From contig NZ_CANDOB010000001.1 of assembly GCF_947387515.1 (NCBI RefSeq), positions 496,001 to 560,000 of the forward strand: 64,000 bases of DNA. Reading direction: 5' to 3'. Shown piece by piece: positions 1-9,422 of the stretch (the stretch's first letter is position 1; each line of letters opens with the position of its first letter). This DNA comes from Alkalihalobacillus sp. CinArs1. Lineage in GTDB: Bacteria > Bacillota > Bacilli > Bacillales > Guptibacillaceae. The translations under genes were made by a program, and so were the position numbers. The notes beneath the pieces are model-generated. The model saw only the letters and a program-made list of their open reading frames with translations, was not told the DNA's origin and did not search any database.

Positions 1-293
1 AGGGCACGTCCGATGAGGCGCTGGATTTCCATCGTGCGTCCTCCCACTTTACCTTTACTAGACTCTCGAATATTTCGCTGTTCCGTAGCTCTCGGCAGCA
101 TCGCGTACTCTGCAGCTACCCAGCCTTTTCCTTGCCCCCTCATAAAAGGTGGAACTCTTTCTTCAATTGAAGCATTACAAATCACTTTCGTATCCCCAAC
201 TGAGATTAATACAGAACCTTCAGGGTGTTTAACGTAATCTTTCTCAATATGTATAGTTCTTATTTCATTATGTTCACGTCCATCAACTCTCAT
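1..293 (-). CDS. rph: Ribonuclease PH, N-terminal part (runs off the window)
   Basis: RNase PH is the phosphate-dependent 3'-to-5' exoribonuclease that trims tRNA 3' ends. The first 97 codons are visible and read [12 protein letters not shown], then [40 protein letters not shown] and TEQRN, the typical start of the family. An AGGAGG site lies just upstream of the ATG. It follows gerM on the same strand after a terminator, the gerM-rph order known from B. subtilis. The C-terminal part is outside the window. Confidence 0.95.
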   Translation of the reverse strand, partial: MRVDGREHNEIRTIHIEKDYVKHPEGSVLISVGDTKVICNASIEERVPPFMRGQGKGWVAAEYAMLPRATEQRNIRESSKGKVGGRTMEIQRLIGRA

Positions 294-351
294 AATCTTC
301 CTCCTGTTCATCGGTGCCTGTGGAACCTGTGCCTTTCTTTCATTTACAAAA

Positions 352-378
352 TAAAAAAGGGCAGTATTCCTGCCCTTT
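352..378 (-). terminator. Intrinsic terminator after gerM
   Basis: An 8-bp perfect stem (356-363 with 371-378) with a 7-nt loop is followed on the minus strand by a run of T. It separates gerM from rph. Confidence 0.85.
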
Positions 379-397
379 CATCCTATCATATTCTATT

Positions 398-1471
398 TTA
401 AAAACCTACTTTGTTAACCTCTACAGGCCTTGTAACCGGTTCAGAGACAACGTTTCCTGAATCGTCTATGACCTCTTCATGTCCATCGACTGTAATGGCA
501 ACTTCTTTGACATCAGCATTTTCAGTAAGAGAAAGAACGAGGCTGTTTAGAAGCTCCTGCTCCAATACCTTCTCCTCAGCTCCTGTTAAGATCGCTTCAT
601 TAAAATCAAGAGTGAGCAAGCCATCCTTATTTACTGAATCAAGTAGTTTTAAGTCTTTTGAGAACTGACTAAATAATCCTGAGTGTACAGGAGGCCCCTC
701 TAAGAGACCTGTAATCACACCATTCACATCGTTCTTAACGCCTTCCATCCGCTTTGTTACTGGTACATAGTACGTATAGTCATCATTTTGAGCCATAAAG
801 TATACCGTAACCGCAGTACTATTTGATACATCGACTACGTTGCCCATTTCATGATTAATTCCATCTGATCTGCTTACGTTTTCACCGATCGGCGTTCCAT
901 TCACAGGCATTTCTGTTTGGTCAAATCCGTTTATTTGAATCTTAACATTTTTGACGCCTTCAAATTGAGTAAGCGTCCACGTAACAGCTTCTAATATTTG
1001 CTTTTCATATGCAGCAGAATAGTCCTTGAATTCTTCTGAAAAGTCCACTACGAGCGTATCATCGACCTGATTGATTCCATTCACAACCGTTCCTGCTGGC
1101 AGAACTGCTTGAAACCCGTTTGGCAGCATTTCTGTAATCGGTCCATCGATCACTAAGTATTCCAGCGCCTGTTTTGCAGCTCCTTCAACCGCAGGAAGTT
1201 GAACCGTTTGCGGAACGACCATCCCATTCGAATCTAACAAGTATAGTTCACGAGTAGACATATTTGCAGATGCTTCAGAATCTCCCTCTGTAGATTCAGA
1301 CGTATCTGGAGCTTCTGCATTACTGTCATCTACTTGTTCACCTTCTTCAGCGTAGTCAACCTTTGGTGGATCAATTTCTTTCAACGTTTTGTCAAACCCA
1401 AATCCGCAACCAGATATTATTATCATACATAAAAGCAACAGACCCGTGATTATAGCCCCACGTAAACGCAT
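398..1471 (-). CDS. gerM: Sporulation/germination lipoprotein GerM
   Basis: GerM is a lipoprotein made in the mother cell; in B. subtilis it takes part in the SpoIIIA-SpoIIQ channel complex across the forespore envelope. The 357-residue product starts with a signal peptide and lipobox ISGC (Cys22), followed by an acidic Ser/Glu-rich linker to about residue 85. Two GerMN domains follow, roughly residues 95-205 and 235-345; each contains a L-x-V-D/N-F-S/N-E motif (LVVDFSEEF, LTLDFNEAI). Start ATG follows GAGGAGGG. Length is close to the B. subtilis protein. It sits between racE and rph, as in B. subtilis. Confidence 0.93.
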   Translation of the reverse strand: MRLRGAIITGLLLLCMIIISGCGFGFDKTLKEIDPPKVDYAEEGEQVDDSNAEAPDTSESTEGDSEASANMSTRELYLLDSNGMVVPQTVQLPAVEGAAKQALEYLVIDGPITEMLPNGFQAVLPAGTVVNGINQVDDTLVVDFSEEFKDYSAAYEKQILEAVTWTLTQFEGVKNVKIQINGFDQTEMPVNGTPIGENVSRSDGINHEMGNVVDVSNSTAVTVYFMAQNDDYTYYVPVTKRMEGVKNDVNGVITGLLEGPPVHSGLFSQFSKDLKLLDSVNKDGLLTLDFNEAILTGAEEKVLEQELLNSLVLSLTENADVKEVAITVDGHEEVIDDSGNVVSEPVTRPVEVNKVGF

Positions 1472-1560
1472 AGCTATCCCTCCTCAGATGGTTTGTACTA
1501 TCATTTATACGAGCTACAATCCAATTTAGACCACGGGAATGAAAACTTATGAACAAGCAA

Positions 1561-1595
1561 AACAAAAACCTCCATTCATCTTTAAGAATGGAGGT
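1561..1595 (-). terminator. racE terminator containing the racE stop codon
   Basis: A 10-bp perfect stem (1568-1577 with 1586-1595) is followed by T-rich sequence on the minus strand. Its 5' arm encodes the last racE codons, and the TAA stop (1582-1584) is in the 8-nt loop. Confidence 0.88.
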
Positions 1596-2385
1596 CAATT
1601 TGTTTTACGGTTTCAACTGGATATTCGAGCCAATGATTGGCTATCTTAGTAAAATTCCCTATTGAATCTGTTGTTAAAAATGTATGAGATGGTTTTTCAT
1701 CCCCTGTATACAACAATGAGCTGTACTCTAGAATTCCGCTTATTTCATAAGCCGTTTCATCACCAGAACAAATGATTGAGATCTCATCACCCATAACGGA
1801 TTGGATGACTTTTTCGAGTAATGGGTAATGGGTGCACCCTAAAATAATTGAGTCGATCCCTTTATCCTTAAGCGGCTTTAATGTTGTACTGACGATTTCA
1901 TATGTTTCATCGCTATCAAGGTTCCCTGATTCTACAAGCGGCACAAACGGTGGACAAGCAAGGCTCTCTACCTTTATATCATTATTGATCGACTTTAATG
2001 CATCTTCATATGCACCGCTCGCAATCGTACCCGCTGTACCGATGACCCCTATGTGCGAATTTGTAGTTACTTTAATAGCACTACGAGCTCCGGGGTTTAT
2101 CACACCACGTACTGGAATCGCAAGCTGCTCCTGTAACTCTTTAAGAACGACCGCTGTCGCCGTGTTGCATGCAATAATCAGCATTTTTATTTGATACTTT
2201 TCAAGTAAATAGTTCGTCATTTCCCATGTGTACTGCCTTACTTCTTCTGATGGTCTTGGTCCATAAGGACATCTTGCTGTATCGCCTAAATACACGATTT
2301 CCTCTTTTGGCAGCTGCCTCATTACTTCTTTCGCAACGGTCAAACCGCCAACACCAGAATCAATAATACCTATCGGTTTGTTCAA
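1582..2385 (-). CDS. racE: Glutamate racemase
   Basis: This enzyme interconverts L- and D-glutamate to supply D-Glu for peptidoglycan (and for poly-gamma-glutamate where present). The two catalytic cysteines are in IACNTATAV (Cys73) and LGCTHYPLL (Cys184); [13 protein letters not shown] at the N terminus carries the conserved Asp9. The 267-residue length is normal for RacE/MurI. The start is a TTG codon, with GAGAGG nine bases upstream and no better in-frame alternative. It follows the MarR gene with a 29-base gap, probably in one operon, and is closed by a terminator that overlaps its last codons. Confidence 0.95.
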   Translation of the reverse strand: MNKPIGIIDSGVGGLTVAKEVMRQLPKEEIVYLGDTARCPYGPRPSEEVRQYTWEMTNYLLEKYQIKMLIIACNTATAVVLKELQEQLAIPVRGVINPGARSAIKVTTNSHIGVIGTAGTIASGAYEDALKSINNDIKVESLACPPFVPLVESGNLDSDETYEIVSTTLKPLKDKGIDSIILGCTHYPLLEKVIQSVMGDEISIICSGDETAYEISGILEYSSLLYTGDEKPSHTFLTTDSIGNFTKIANHWLEYPVETVKQIDLHS

Positions 2386-2414
2386 TGTATTTCGCCTCTC
2401 AAATCTGCACTACG

Positions 2415-2864
2415 TTATTTTTTCTCCATCTCGCTATAGAGCAAGGCAAGACTCTCTTCAAGAGCTTTCATTTGATCATCAGAAAATTTCATCGTTTTTT
2501 CTTCTAAATATGCTTGCCTTTTCTGGATAACTCTTCTAATGATGTCTTGGCCTTTTTCTAATATATGAATTCGCACGACTCTTCTATCATGTGGGTCCTT
2601 CACTCGTTTTACAAGATCAGTTTTCTCCATTCGGTCAACGAGATCAGTCGTTGTACTACATGCTAAGTACATTTTATTTGATAGTTCTCCAATTGTTAGA
2701 TCTCCATTATCTGAAAGCCACTGCAACGCAAGGAATTGTGGTGGAGTTAGTGAGAATTCGCCTAATAATTCACGTCCATGCTGCTTAATAATTCCTGCTA
2801 CCATACGGAGTGACTTTTCTATATCAACGATTGATGCTGGTGTTTTCGTTAGTTCTTCAGGCAT
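2415..2864 (-). CDS. ysmB: MarR-family transcription regulator (YsmB type)
   Basis: This is a 149-residue winged-helix regulator of the MarR family. Residues about 45-110 hold the winged helix (LTIGELSNKMYLACSTTTDL, then DPHDRRVVRIHI for the wing), flanked by dimerisation helices. The start at 2864 was chosen because AGGGGG lies at proper distance; the reading frame is open nine codons further upstream without a good site. It precedes racE, the same order as ysmB-racE in B. subtilis. Ligand and targets are unknown. Confidence 0.88.
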   Translation of the reverse strand: MPEELTKTPASIVDIEKSLRMVAGIIKQHGRELLGEFSLTPPQFLALQWLSDNGDLTIGELSNKMYLACSTTTDLVDRMEKTDLVKRVKDPHDRRVVRIHILEKGQDIIRRVIQKRQAYLEEKTMKFSDDQMKALEESLALLYSEMEKK

Positions 2865-2963
2865 CGTGATCCCCCTATCTATTTCATACATCTATTTTGA
2901 TTGTAACCCTCCACAAATGCAAGAGGAGAGCATTACCGTTTATTTATGCAATTAGGCAATCGA

Positions 2964-2999
2964 TTCAAAAAAAGAAGAGCTATAGGGATCTATAGCTCT
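2964..2999 (-). terminator. Terminator of ptsGHI, overlapping the ptsI stop
   Basis: An 11-bp perfect stem (2972-2982 with 2989-2999) is followed by seven T on the minus strand. The first arm encodes the last residues of PtsI and includes the TAG stop. Confidence 0.92.
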
Positions 3000-4717
3000 T
3001 CAGTAGCGAAATGTTCTTGCACATAGTCAACAACTTCCTGATTTGTTGCAAGAGAAAGTATATGATCGATATGAGAAGAAATTTCTTCTTTTGATAACTT
3101 AGTCATCTGACTTCTAGCAGGTAGGATAGAGGTAGCACTCATGCTAAATTCATCTAGTCCAAGTCCGAGTAGAATTGGAATAGCGATTTGGTCGCCTGCC
3201 ATCTCACCGCACATACCAGCCCACTTACCTTCTTTATGAGCTGCGTCGATTACCATTTTAACTAAACGTAGAATAGCTGGGTTGTATGGCTGATAAAGGT
3301 AAGAAACCTTTTCGTTCATACGGTCAGCAGCCATCGTGTATTGAATGAGGTCATTCGTTCCAACACTAAAGAAGTCTACTTCCTTAGCAAATACATCTGC
3401 CATCGCAGCAGTTGCAGGAATTTCAACCATCATACCGATTTCAATGCTATCTGAAACGTCAACGCCTTCTCCAGTAAGCTCCTCTTTCACGTCTAGCAGC
3501 ATTGTTTTCGCTTGACGGAATTCATCTACTGAAGCGATCATTGGGAACATTACCTTCAGATTTCCGTATACACTTGCACGAAGCAGCGCACGAAGCTGCG
3601 TACGGAAGATCTCAGTTTCTTCAAGGCAAAGACGAATTGCACGGAAACCTAGGAAAGGATTCATTTCCTTTGGTAGATTAAGATATGGAAGCTCTTTGTC
3701 TCCTCCGATATCAAGAGTACGGATTACGACTGGCTTACCGTCCATTTTTTCGAGCACTTCTTTATAAGCTTTAAACTGTTCTTCTTCTGTTGGAAGCTCG
3801 TTTCTACCCATGTAAAGAAACTCTGTACGGTAAAGCCCAACACCTTCACCACCGTTTTCAAGAACGCCTTTTACATCTTCAGGAGTCCCGATGTTCGCCG
3901 CAAGCTCAACATGCTTCCCATCTTTGGTAGTTGTAGCGTCATTTACAAGCTTCGCCCATTCTTGTTTCTTAGTTTCGTATTCTTCTTGTTTCTTTGTATA
4001 TGAGGCAACCTCTTCATCTGTTGCTCCGATGATTACTTTGCCATCGATGCCATCGATAATAACAGTCTTGCCTTCGATTTCTTCAGAAGTAACTGTTTTT
4101 GTACCAACGACAGCTGGAATCTCCATCGAACGTGCCATAATCGCTGAGTGAGACGTTCTACCACCGATATCAGTAGCAAAACCTTTCACGTACTGCTTGT
4201 TCAGCTGTGCAGTATCTGAAGGAGTTAAATCTTCAGCAAGCACGATGACTTCTTCAGTAATACTTGCTGGAGTTGTAAATGTAACACCAAGCAAGTGAGC
4301 GAGTACACGCTTAGAAACGTCGCGAATATCCGCAGCACGTTCTTTCATATATTCATTATCCATGTTCTCAAACATCGAAATAAACATATTCGATACTTCA
4401 TTCATAGCACTTTCAGCGTTAACTTTTTCATTTGTTACTTTGTCTTTAACAGCATTCAACAACTCAGGATCAGATAAAACGAGAAGATGAGCAGCAAAGA
4501 TTGCTGCCTTATCTTCTCCAAGTTGTTCATTGGCATGGTTTTTAATTGCTTCAAGCTCTTCTTTCGCAATGCTAACAGCACCGTTAAAGCGATCGAGCTC
4601 AGCATCTACATCATTGATTGATTTCTCTTCAATTTCCAGTGCAGGATTTTCAAGTACGAATGCTTTAGCAATCGCAATCCCTGCTGATGCGCCAATACCA
4701 GTTAATTGTTTAGACAT
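2990..4717 (-). CDS. ptsI: PTS enzyme I (phosphoenolpyruvate-protein phosphotransferase)
   Basis: Enzyme I takes phosphate from phosphoenolpyruvate and passes it to HPr, driving all PTS sugar uptake. The 575-residue protein has the N-terminal HPr-binding domain, the swivelling phosphohistidine domain with [13 protein letters not shown] (His190), and the C-terminal PEP-binding TIM barrel with VGTNDLIQY and GMCGEMAGD (catalytic Cys). The ATG overlaps the ptsH stop by one base (TAATG), so translation is likely coupled. It is the last gene of ptsG-ptsH-ptsI and ends in a strong terminator. Confidence 0.98.
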   Translation of the reverse strand: MSKQLTGIGASAGIAIAKAFVLENPALEIEEKSINDVDAELDRFNGAVSIAKEELEAIKNHANEQLGEDKAAIFAAHLLVLSDPELLNAVKDKVTNEKVNAESAMNEVSNMFISMFENMDNEYMKERAADIRDVSKRVLAHLLGVTFTTPASITEEVIVLAEDLTPSDTAQLNKQYVKGFATDIGGRTSHSAIMARSMEIPAVVGTKTVTSEEIEGKTVIIDGIDGKVIIGATDEEVASYTKKQEEYETKKQEWAKLVNDATTTKDGKHVELAANIGTPEDVKGVLENGGEGVGLYRTEFLYMGRNELPTEEEQFKAYKEVLEKMDGKPVVIRTLDIGGDKELPYLNLPKEMNPFLGFRAIRLCLEETEIFRTQLRALLRASVYGNLKVMFPMIASVDEFRQAKTMLLDVKEELTGEGVDVSDSIEIGMMVEIPATAAMADVFAKEVDFFSVGTNDLIQYTMAADRMNEKVSYLYQPYNPAILRLVKMVIDAAHKEGKWAGMCGEMAGDQIAIPILLGLGLDEFSMSATSILPARSQMTKLSKEEISSHIDHILSLATNQEVVDYVQEHFATEEL

Positions 4718-4983
4718 TAGTTGCCCAGACCTTCAGAGTCCATAACTTCAGTCAATCCAGAAATCGCTTCGTCAGCATCTGATCCTTCTGCTTTGATTGT
4801 GATTTCTGAGTTTTGCTGGATTCCAAGGCTCATTACGCCCATGATGGACTTAAGGTTTACTGATTTCCCGTTATACTCAAGAGTTACATCTGAGCTATAT
4901 TGACCAGCTTTGTTAACTAGAGCTGTTGCTGGACGAGCATGGATTCCTGATTCACTTGTTACTGTAAAATTTTTCTCTGCCAT
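4717..4983 (-). CDS. ptsH: Phosphocarrier protein HPr
   Basis: HPr relays phosphate from enzyme I to the sugar-specific enzymes II. In Firmicutes it also signals carbon status through phosphorylation at Ser46. Both sites are present: His15 in SGIHARPAT and Ser46 in [10 protein letters not shown]. The ATG at 4983 has AGAGGG seven bases upstream and gives the standard 88 residues; the frame extends six codons upstream from a TTG that lies inside the ribosome binding site region, so that longer form is not used here. It lies 30 bases after ptsG and overlaps ptsI by one base. Confidence 0.98.
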   Translation of the reverse strand: MAEKNFTVTSESGIHARPATALVNKAGQYSSDVTLEYNGKSVNLKSIMGVMSLGIQQNSEITIKAEGSDADEAISGLTEVMDSEGLGN

Positions 4984-5013
4984 AATAAATCCCTCTTTCA
5001 AATTAATAGTATG

Positions 5014-7044
5014 TTATTTAGAAATTGTGATGATCTCTTTATCTTCACGAGAAACGGTTCCTTCTTTTGCAAGGTCGATTTTTTCTCCCTCTTCAAGGTT
5101 CGTGAAGACAATCGGTGTAATCGTTGATGTCGCATGTTCTTTAATATAACCAAGATCTACTTTCATAAGCTTTTGACCTTGCTTAATCTCATCACCTTCG
5201 CTAACGAATACCTCGAATCCTTCTCCTTTTAGATTAACAGTATCTATTCCTACGTGGATTAAAATTTCACGACCGTTAGTCGATTCGATTCCAATCGCAT
5301 GTTTCGTTGGGAATACATTGATAATCTTACCATCAACAGGAGCAACAATTAATCCATCAGTCGGTTCGATTGCGAATCCATCACCCATCATTTTACCAGA
5401 GAATACCTGGTCAGGAACCTCAGTGATCGGCAAGATTTTACCCTCGATCGGAGCAATTAGATGATCTTCACCAGTTTTTTCTGTCTGAGGTTTTTCTTCT
5501 TTTTGTTCTTCCTTAATAGGTTTCGGAGTCTTTCCACTAATAATATCTTGAATCTGCCCTTTCAGTCCATCAGACTGTGTGCCAAAGATAGCTTGGATGT
5601 TGTTTCCTACTTCCATGACACCAGAAGCTCCAAGACGTTTCAGGCGATTTTTATCAACTTCACCCTTATCCGCAACCGATACACGAAGACGAGTGATGCA
5701 TGCATCAAGATTTGTAATATTGCTTTCTCCGCCAAGAGCAGTTAGCACGTTATAAGCAAGTGCTGTATCCTCTTGACCGTCATCAGCAACTTCATCTTCC
5801 TCATCTTCTTCGCGACCAGGCGTCATAAGGTTAAACTTACGAATCGCAAATCTGAAACCAAAGTAATAAATAACCGCAAAGACTAGGCCTACAGGAATTA
5901 CAAGCCACCATGCCGTTCTACCTTGTATTACACCAAATAGAAGGTAATCGATAACACCTCCTGAGAAGGTCATACCAATTTTAACATTTAGCAACTCCAT
6001 TGTCATAAAAGAAAGTCCTGCAAAAATCGCATGAATTCCAAATAGTACTGGTGCTACGAATAAGAATGAAAACTCGATAGGTTCAGTAATACCTGTAAGG
6101 AATGATGTTAGTGCTGCTGATCCCATGATCCCAGCTACAACCGCTTTCTTTTCTGGACGTGCTTCATGGTAAATTGCAAGTGCAGCAGCCGGTAGACCAA
6201 ACATCATGAACGGGAACTTACCAGTCATAAATGTACCTGCAGTTAGTTCTGCTCCGTCCTTAAGTTGTTCGAAGAAAATCTTTTGGTCACCGCGAATAAT
6301 TTCACCAGCATCGTTTATATATTGACCAAACTCAAACCAGAATGGTGAATAGAAGATATGGTGCAATCCGAATGGAATGAGTGAACGCTCGATAACACCG
6401 AAAACAAATGCAGCAAGAGCAGGGTTAGCATCAAGCATGTTATGTGAAAACGCATTTAACCCTGATTGAATCGGTGGCCAAACAAACAGCATGATGATTC
6501 CTAGAATTAAGGATGATACAGCCGTAGCAATCGGAACGAATCGTTTGCCGGCAAAGAAACCAAGGTATTGCGGAAGTTGAATATTATAATACCTTTTATA
6601 CATAAATGAGGCAAGAATACCGACGATGATACCACCAAACACACCGGTTTGTAGAGTAGGTATCCCAAGAACATTCGCATAGGATGCGCTATCTGCAACC
6701 TGATCCGGAGAAACTCCCTCTAGAACTCCCATCGTAATATTCATGACCAAGAAACCAACGATCGCAGCTAGTCCTGCAACCCCGTCTCCATCTGATAATC
6801 CAATCGCTACCCCTACAGCAAACAGGAGTGCAAGGTTCGCAAAAACAATTCCTCCAGCTTCTTCCATTACTGTAGCAAGGAGCTGGAACCACTCTGCTGA
6901 AAGGAATGGCAGCTTTTCAAGCAACGTAGGGTTTTGGAATGCGTTACCAAAACCAAGTAACAAACCAGCAGCAGGTAAAATTGCAACCGGTAACATAAGT
7001 GCTTTACCAACTCGCTGTAAAACACCAAACGCTTGTTTAAACAT
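5014..7044 (-). CDS. ptsG: PTS glucose transporter, EIICBA fusion
   Basis: This 676-residue permease imports and phosphorylates glucose. Order of parts: membrane EIIC domain (about 1-390, many hydrophobic segments; [12 protein letters not shown] is the typical EIIC motif), linker rich in Glu/Asp, EIIB domain with phospho-Cys449 in [10 protein letters not shown], a Lys/Glu-rich linker, and EIIA domain with active His597 in [11 protein letters not shown]. All three domains look intact. The gene is the first of ptsGHI and is preceded by a GlcT-type antiterminator target and terminator, so glucose induction is expected. Confidence 0.96.
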   Translation of the reverse strand: MFKQAFGVLQRVGKALMLPVAILPAAGLLLGFGNAFQNPTLLEKLPFLSAEWFQLLATVMEEAGGIVFANLALLFAVGVAIGLSDGDGVAGLAAIVGFLVMNITMGVLEGVSPDQVADSASYANVLGIPTLQTGVFGGIIVGILASFMYKRYYNIQLPQYLGFFAGKRFVPIATAVSSLILGIIMLFVWPPIQSGLNAFSHNMLDANPALAAFVFGVIERSLIPFGLHHIFYSPFWFEFGQYINDAGEIIRGDQKIFFEQLKDGAELTAGTFMTGKFPFMMFGLPAAALAIYHEARPEKKAVVAGIMGSAALTSFLTGITEPIEFSFLFVAPVLFGIHAIFAGLSFMTMELLNVKIGMTFSGGVIDYLLFGVIQGRTAWWLVIPVGLVFAVIYYFGFRFAIRKFNLMTPGREEDEEDEVADDGQEDTALAYNVLTALGGESNITNLDACITRLRVSVADKGEVDKNRLKRLGASGVMEVGNNIQAIFGTQSDGLKGQIQDIISGKTPKPIKEEQKEEKPQTEKTGEDHLIAPIEGKILPITEVPDQVFSGKMMGDGFAIEPTDGLIVAPVDGKIINVFPTKHAIGIESTNGREILIHVGIDTVNLKGEGFEVFVSEGDEIKQGQKLMKVDLGYIKEHATSTITPIVFTNLEEGEKIDLAKEGTVSREDKEIITISK

Positions 7045-7089
7045 TTTTTATCCTCCTTTTTTTAATCCCCAAATAAATCATATATGAAA

Positions 7090-7178
7090 CAAAAAAGGCA
7101 TGAGTAGAAGGTATAACAAGCCAATCAGGATATACTATACCCCAATCAGTTGTAGTCATACCGGTTCCACTCATGCCT
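7090..7178 (-). terminator. Conditional terminator in the ptsG leader
   Basis: On the minus strand a 10-bp stem (7169-7178 with 7096-7105) continues, after a small internal loop, as a second 8-bp stem with one or two G-U pairs, and is followed by six T. Its 5' arm lies inside the RAT element, which is the arrangement needed for antitermination by GlcT. Confidence 0.88.
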
Positions 7179-7198
7179 GATCGTATCAGTAACACGTG
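7169..7198 (-). promoter_or_regulatory. RAT, the RNA target of antiterminator GlcT
   Basis: Read on the minus strand, the 30 bases contain GTGTTACTGAT-ACG-ATCAGGCATGAGT. This matches the ribonucleic antiterminator layout of B. subtilis ptsG, with a CTGAT/ATCAG hairpin, and overlaps the 5' arm of the terminator by 10 bases. GlcT, encoded immediately upstream, should bind here when glucose is available. Confidence 0.88.
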
Positions 7199-7212
7199 TA
7201 CCGTTTATTCAT

Positions 7213-8052
7213 TTATTTCGGAGAAAGCCTTTGCAAGTGCATCGTTAAGTATACAGCTTCTGCGTCAGGAAAAGATGTGTTCAATTCCCGTTGCATGATT
7301 TTAATCAACTTCCATGCAATATTGTAACACAGCGGATATTCTTCCTTCAACACTTTTTCTAGTCTTTCATGTGCTTCAACAGGAAGATCTTGTTCACTGC
7401 GATCGATCGCATGCCTAAGATGTCGAACTAGCCGCAAATAATCGATTCCAGTTCTACTGATTTGTAGTGAAAGGGAATCTTCTATTACGGAAACGAGCAA
7501 GTTGATAAGTGCTGAGTATTTATTCAAAGTAGAAAGGCTTCTATTTGTGATCGCGCTATGGATGTGCAGGGCAACGAACCCTACCTCACCTTCAGGTAGA
7601 TCAATGTTAAGTTTACTCTTTAATAGCTGAATCACTTTTTCTGCAACTGAGTATTCTTTCGGATACATCGTTTGTGTTTCAACTAAGAAAGGGTTCTTCA
7701 CATCTAATCCTTGACGAAGTCTTTTAATCGCAAAAGATAGGTGATCGGTTAACGCAACATGTATGTGCTCATCTAAGTCTGCACCTAGGTTCTCTTCAAT
7801 AAGTGAAATCGCATCATTCATAACACCAATGAAGGCTTCTGGCACATCAGATAAAAGGAGCTTGTACTGCTCCTGTTCATTTTTGTTAGCAAGCACAAAA
7901 AACTTGTCTACTTTCGTATCATCAAGTTTTTCGCCATGCTTCTGATTGAAGCCAATTCCTTTACCAGTGAGCACAACCTCTTCATTTTGCTCTGTTATCG
8001 CAATGACAACATTATTATTCAAAACCTTTTTTATTTCAAATGGACCCCTCAT
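7213..8052 (-). CDS. glcT: Transcription antiterminator GlcT (BglG/SacY family)
   Basis: GlcT binds the ptsG leader RNA and prevents termination when glucose is transported. The 279-residue protein has an N-terminal co-antiterminator RNA-binding domain (about 1-60, with VLNNNVV and GKGIGFNQKHGE) and two PTS regulation domains (about 65-170 and 175-279) with histidines expected to be phosphorylated (EVGFVALHIHSA, EAVYLTMHLQR). The start ATG at 8052 is nine bases after GAGGGG; a TTG two codons upstream is too close to that site. The gene is directly upstream of its target ptsG. Confidence 0.95.
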   Translation of the reverse strand: MRGPFEIKKVLNNNVVIAITEQNEEVVLTGKGIGFNQKHGEKLDDTKVDKFFVLANKNEQEQYKLLLSDVPEAFIGVMNDAISLIEENLGADLDEHIHVALTDHLSFAIKRLRQGLDVKNPFLVETQTMYPKEYSVAEKVIQLLKSKLNIDLPEGEVGFVALHIHSAITNRSLSTLNKYSALINLLVSVIEDSLSLQISRTGIDYLRLVRHLRHAIDRSEQDLPVEAHERLEKVLKEEYPLCYNIAWKLIKIMQRELNTSFPDAEAVYLTMHLQRLSPK

Positions 8053-8174
8053 GTTCAAGTTCCCCTCATTAAACCGGTTTCATTTATAACTATGAACGTA
8101 TTAATAATAGTAAATAACTGAAGGAACGTCAATGAGAAAACCTTCCACGAGGGCTTTATTTTCACGATCTGTCA

Positions 8175-8202
8175 ATAAAAAGACCGGCTCATTACAAGCC
8201 GG
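8175..8202 (-). terminator. gerE terminator
   Basis: A 6-bp stem (8184-8189 with 8197-8202) is followed on the minus strand by TCTTTTTATT. Confidence 0.8.
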
Positions 8203-8207
8203 AATTT

Positions 8208-8435
8208 CTATATCTCTAATTCTCCCAGACGGAGTAATTCGACTACTGCCTGGGAACGCCCCTTAACCCCAAGCTTTTGCATCGTGTTGGAAATATGGTT
8301 CCGAACTGTTTTCTCACTTATAAACAATTCTTCTGCAATTTCCCTCGTTGTTTTGTCTTGAACAAGCAGTTCAAATACTTCTCTTTCTCGTTTAGTTAAA
8401 AGCGGCTTCGGTCGGTAGTGGTTCCCTTTCAACAT
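8208..8435 (-). CDS. gerE: Spore coat regulator GerE (LuxR-type)
   Basis: GerE is the late mother-cell regulator that modulates SigK-dependent coat genes. The 75-residue protein is almost only a LuxR-type helix-turn-helix: LLTKREREVFELLVQDKTT, then EIAEELFISEKTVRNHIS and KLGVKGRSQAVVELLRLGE, nearly identical to the B. subtilis protein. The ATG at 8435 follows GAGGAGGG and fits the family length; a 13-codon upstream extension is not conserved. It lies next to sdhB, as in B. subtilis. Confidence 0.97.
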   Translation of the reverse strand: MLKGNHYRPKPLLTKREREVFELLVQDKTTREIAEELFISEKTVRNHISNTMQKLGVKGRSQAVVELLRLGELEI

Positions 8436-8623
8436 TCCACCCTCCTCGATAGGGCAACAAAGCAACTTCATCAAAATTAATATAGTCCATACACTATATG
8501 TTTTTTTGACAGACGTGTTACATAATTTAGAACACTTTCTTGATGTGAAGTACAGAAATTCTACCGACAGACTTCTTCATTCTTAGTCATTTCCTGAGAA
8601 ATATTTCGTTTCAGAACGACTGA

Positions 8624-8655
8624 AATAAAAAGGATCCCATTCTTGGGATCCTTTT
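8624..8655 (-). terminator. sdhCAB terminator
   Basis: A 12-bp perfect stem (8628-8639 with 8644-8655) with a 4-nt loop lies just after the sdhB stop; T residues are part of the stem end. Confidence 0.85.
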
Positions 8656-8663
8656 ACACATAT

Positions 8664-9422
8664 TTATCGGTCACTACCGAAGAAGTTTTTGAAAGTTTGA
8701 AGAGAAGTGGCTCTATTCATTGCAGCAATTGAGGTTGTTAATGGAATGCCTTTAGGACAAGATTGCACACAGTTCTGTGAGTTTCCACAGTTCGCTAATC
8801 CGCCTTCATCCATTAATCCTTCAAGACGCTCTTCTTTGTTCATTTCACCAGTTGGATGGGAATTGAACAAGCGCACTTGAGAAACCGCAGCTGGTCCAAT
8901 AAATTCTGAGCGGCTGTTCACGTTCGGACATGCTTCTAGACAAACGCCGCAAGTCATACACTTGGAAAGTTCATATGCCCACTGCCTTTTGTTCTCAGGC
9001 ATACGTGGCCCAGGACCAAGATCATGAGTACCATCGATTGGAATCCAAGCCTTCACTTTCTTAAGCGCATCGAACATTCTACTACGATCAACAGCTAAGT
9101 CTCTGATGACTGGGAATGTCGTCATAGGCTCTAGGCGAATCGGCTGTTCTAAACGATCCACAAGAGCAGTACATGATTGACGAGGTTTTCCGTTGATGAC
9201 CATTGAGCATGCTCCACAAACTTCTTCAAGACAGCCCATTTCCCAAACAACTGGAGTAGTGTTCTCGCCCTTTGCATTAACAGGGTTTCGTCTAATCTCC
9301 ATTAACGCTGAGATAACGTTCATGTTTTGACGGTAAGGAATCGTAAACGTTTCCTCATATGGTGCGGACTCAGGTCCATCTTGTCTTTTTATTTTGAGAG
9401 TAATCGTACGTTCTTCACTCAT
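8664..9422 (-). CDS. sdhB: Succinate dehydrogenase iron-sulfur subunit
   Basis: SdhB carries electrons from the flavin of SdhA to the heme b/quinone site in SdhC. The 252 residues show the 2Fe-2S ligands in CLEEVCGACSMV with a further Cys after NGKPRQS, and the 4Fe-4S/3Fe-4S ligands in CMTCGVCLEACP and CGNSQNCVQSCPKG. Its ATG overlaps the sdhA stop by one base. It is the last gene of sdhC-sdhA-sdhB. Confidence 0.98.
   Translation of the reverse strand: MSEERTITLKIKRQDGPESAPYEETFTIPYRQNMNVISALMEIRRNPVNAKGENTTPVVWEMGCLEEVCGACSMVINGKPRQSCTALVDRLEQPIRLEPMTTFPVIRDLAVDRSRMFDALKKVKAWIPIDGTHDLGPGPRMPENKRQWAYELSKCMTCGVCLEACPNVNSRSEFIGPAAVSQVRLFNSHPTGEMNKEERLEGLMDEGGLANCGNSQNCVQSCPKGIPLTTSIAAMNRATSLQTFKNFFGSDR

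Noticed and set aside
7045-7212. Direct repeats of CTGATTGG inside the ptsG terminator loop as a possible operator
   Set aside because: The RAT and terminator explain the region; the repeats fall in the apical loop of the terminator hairpin.
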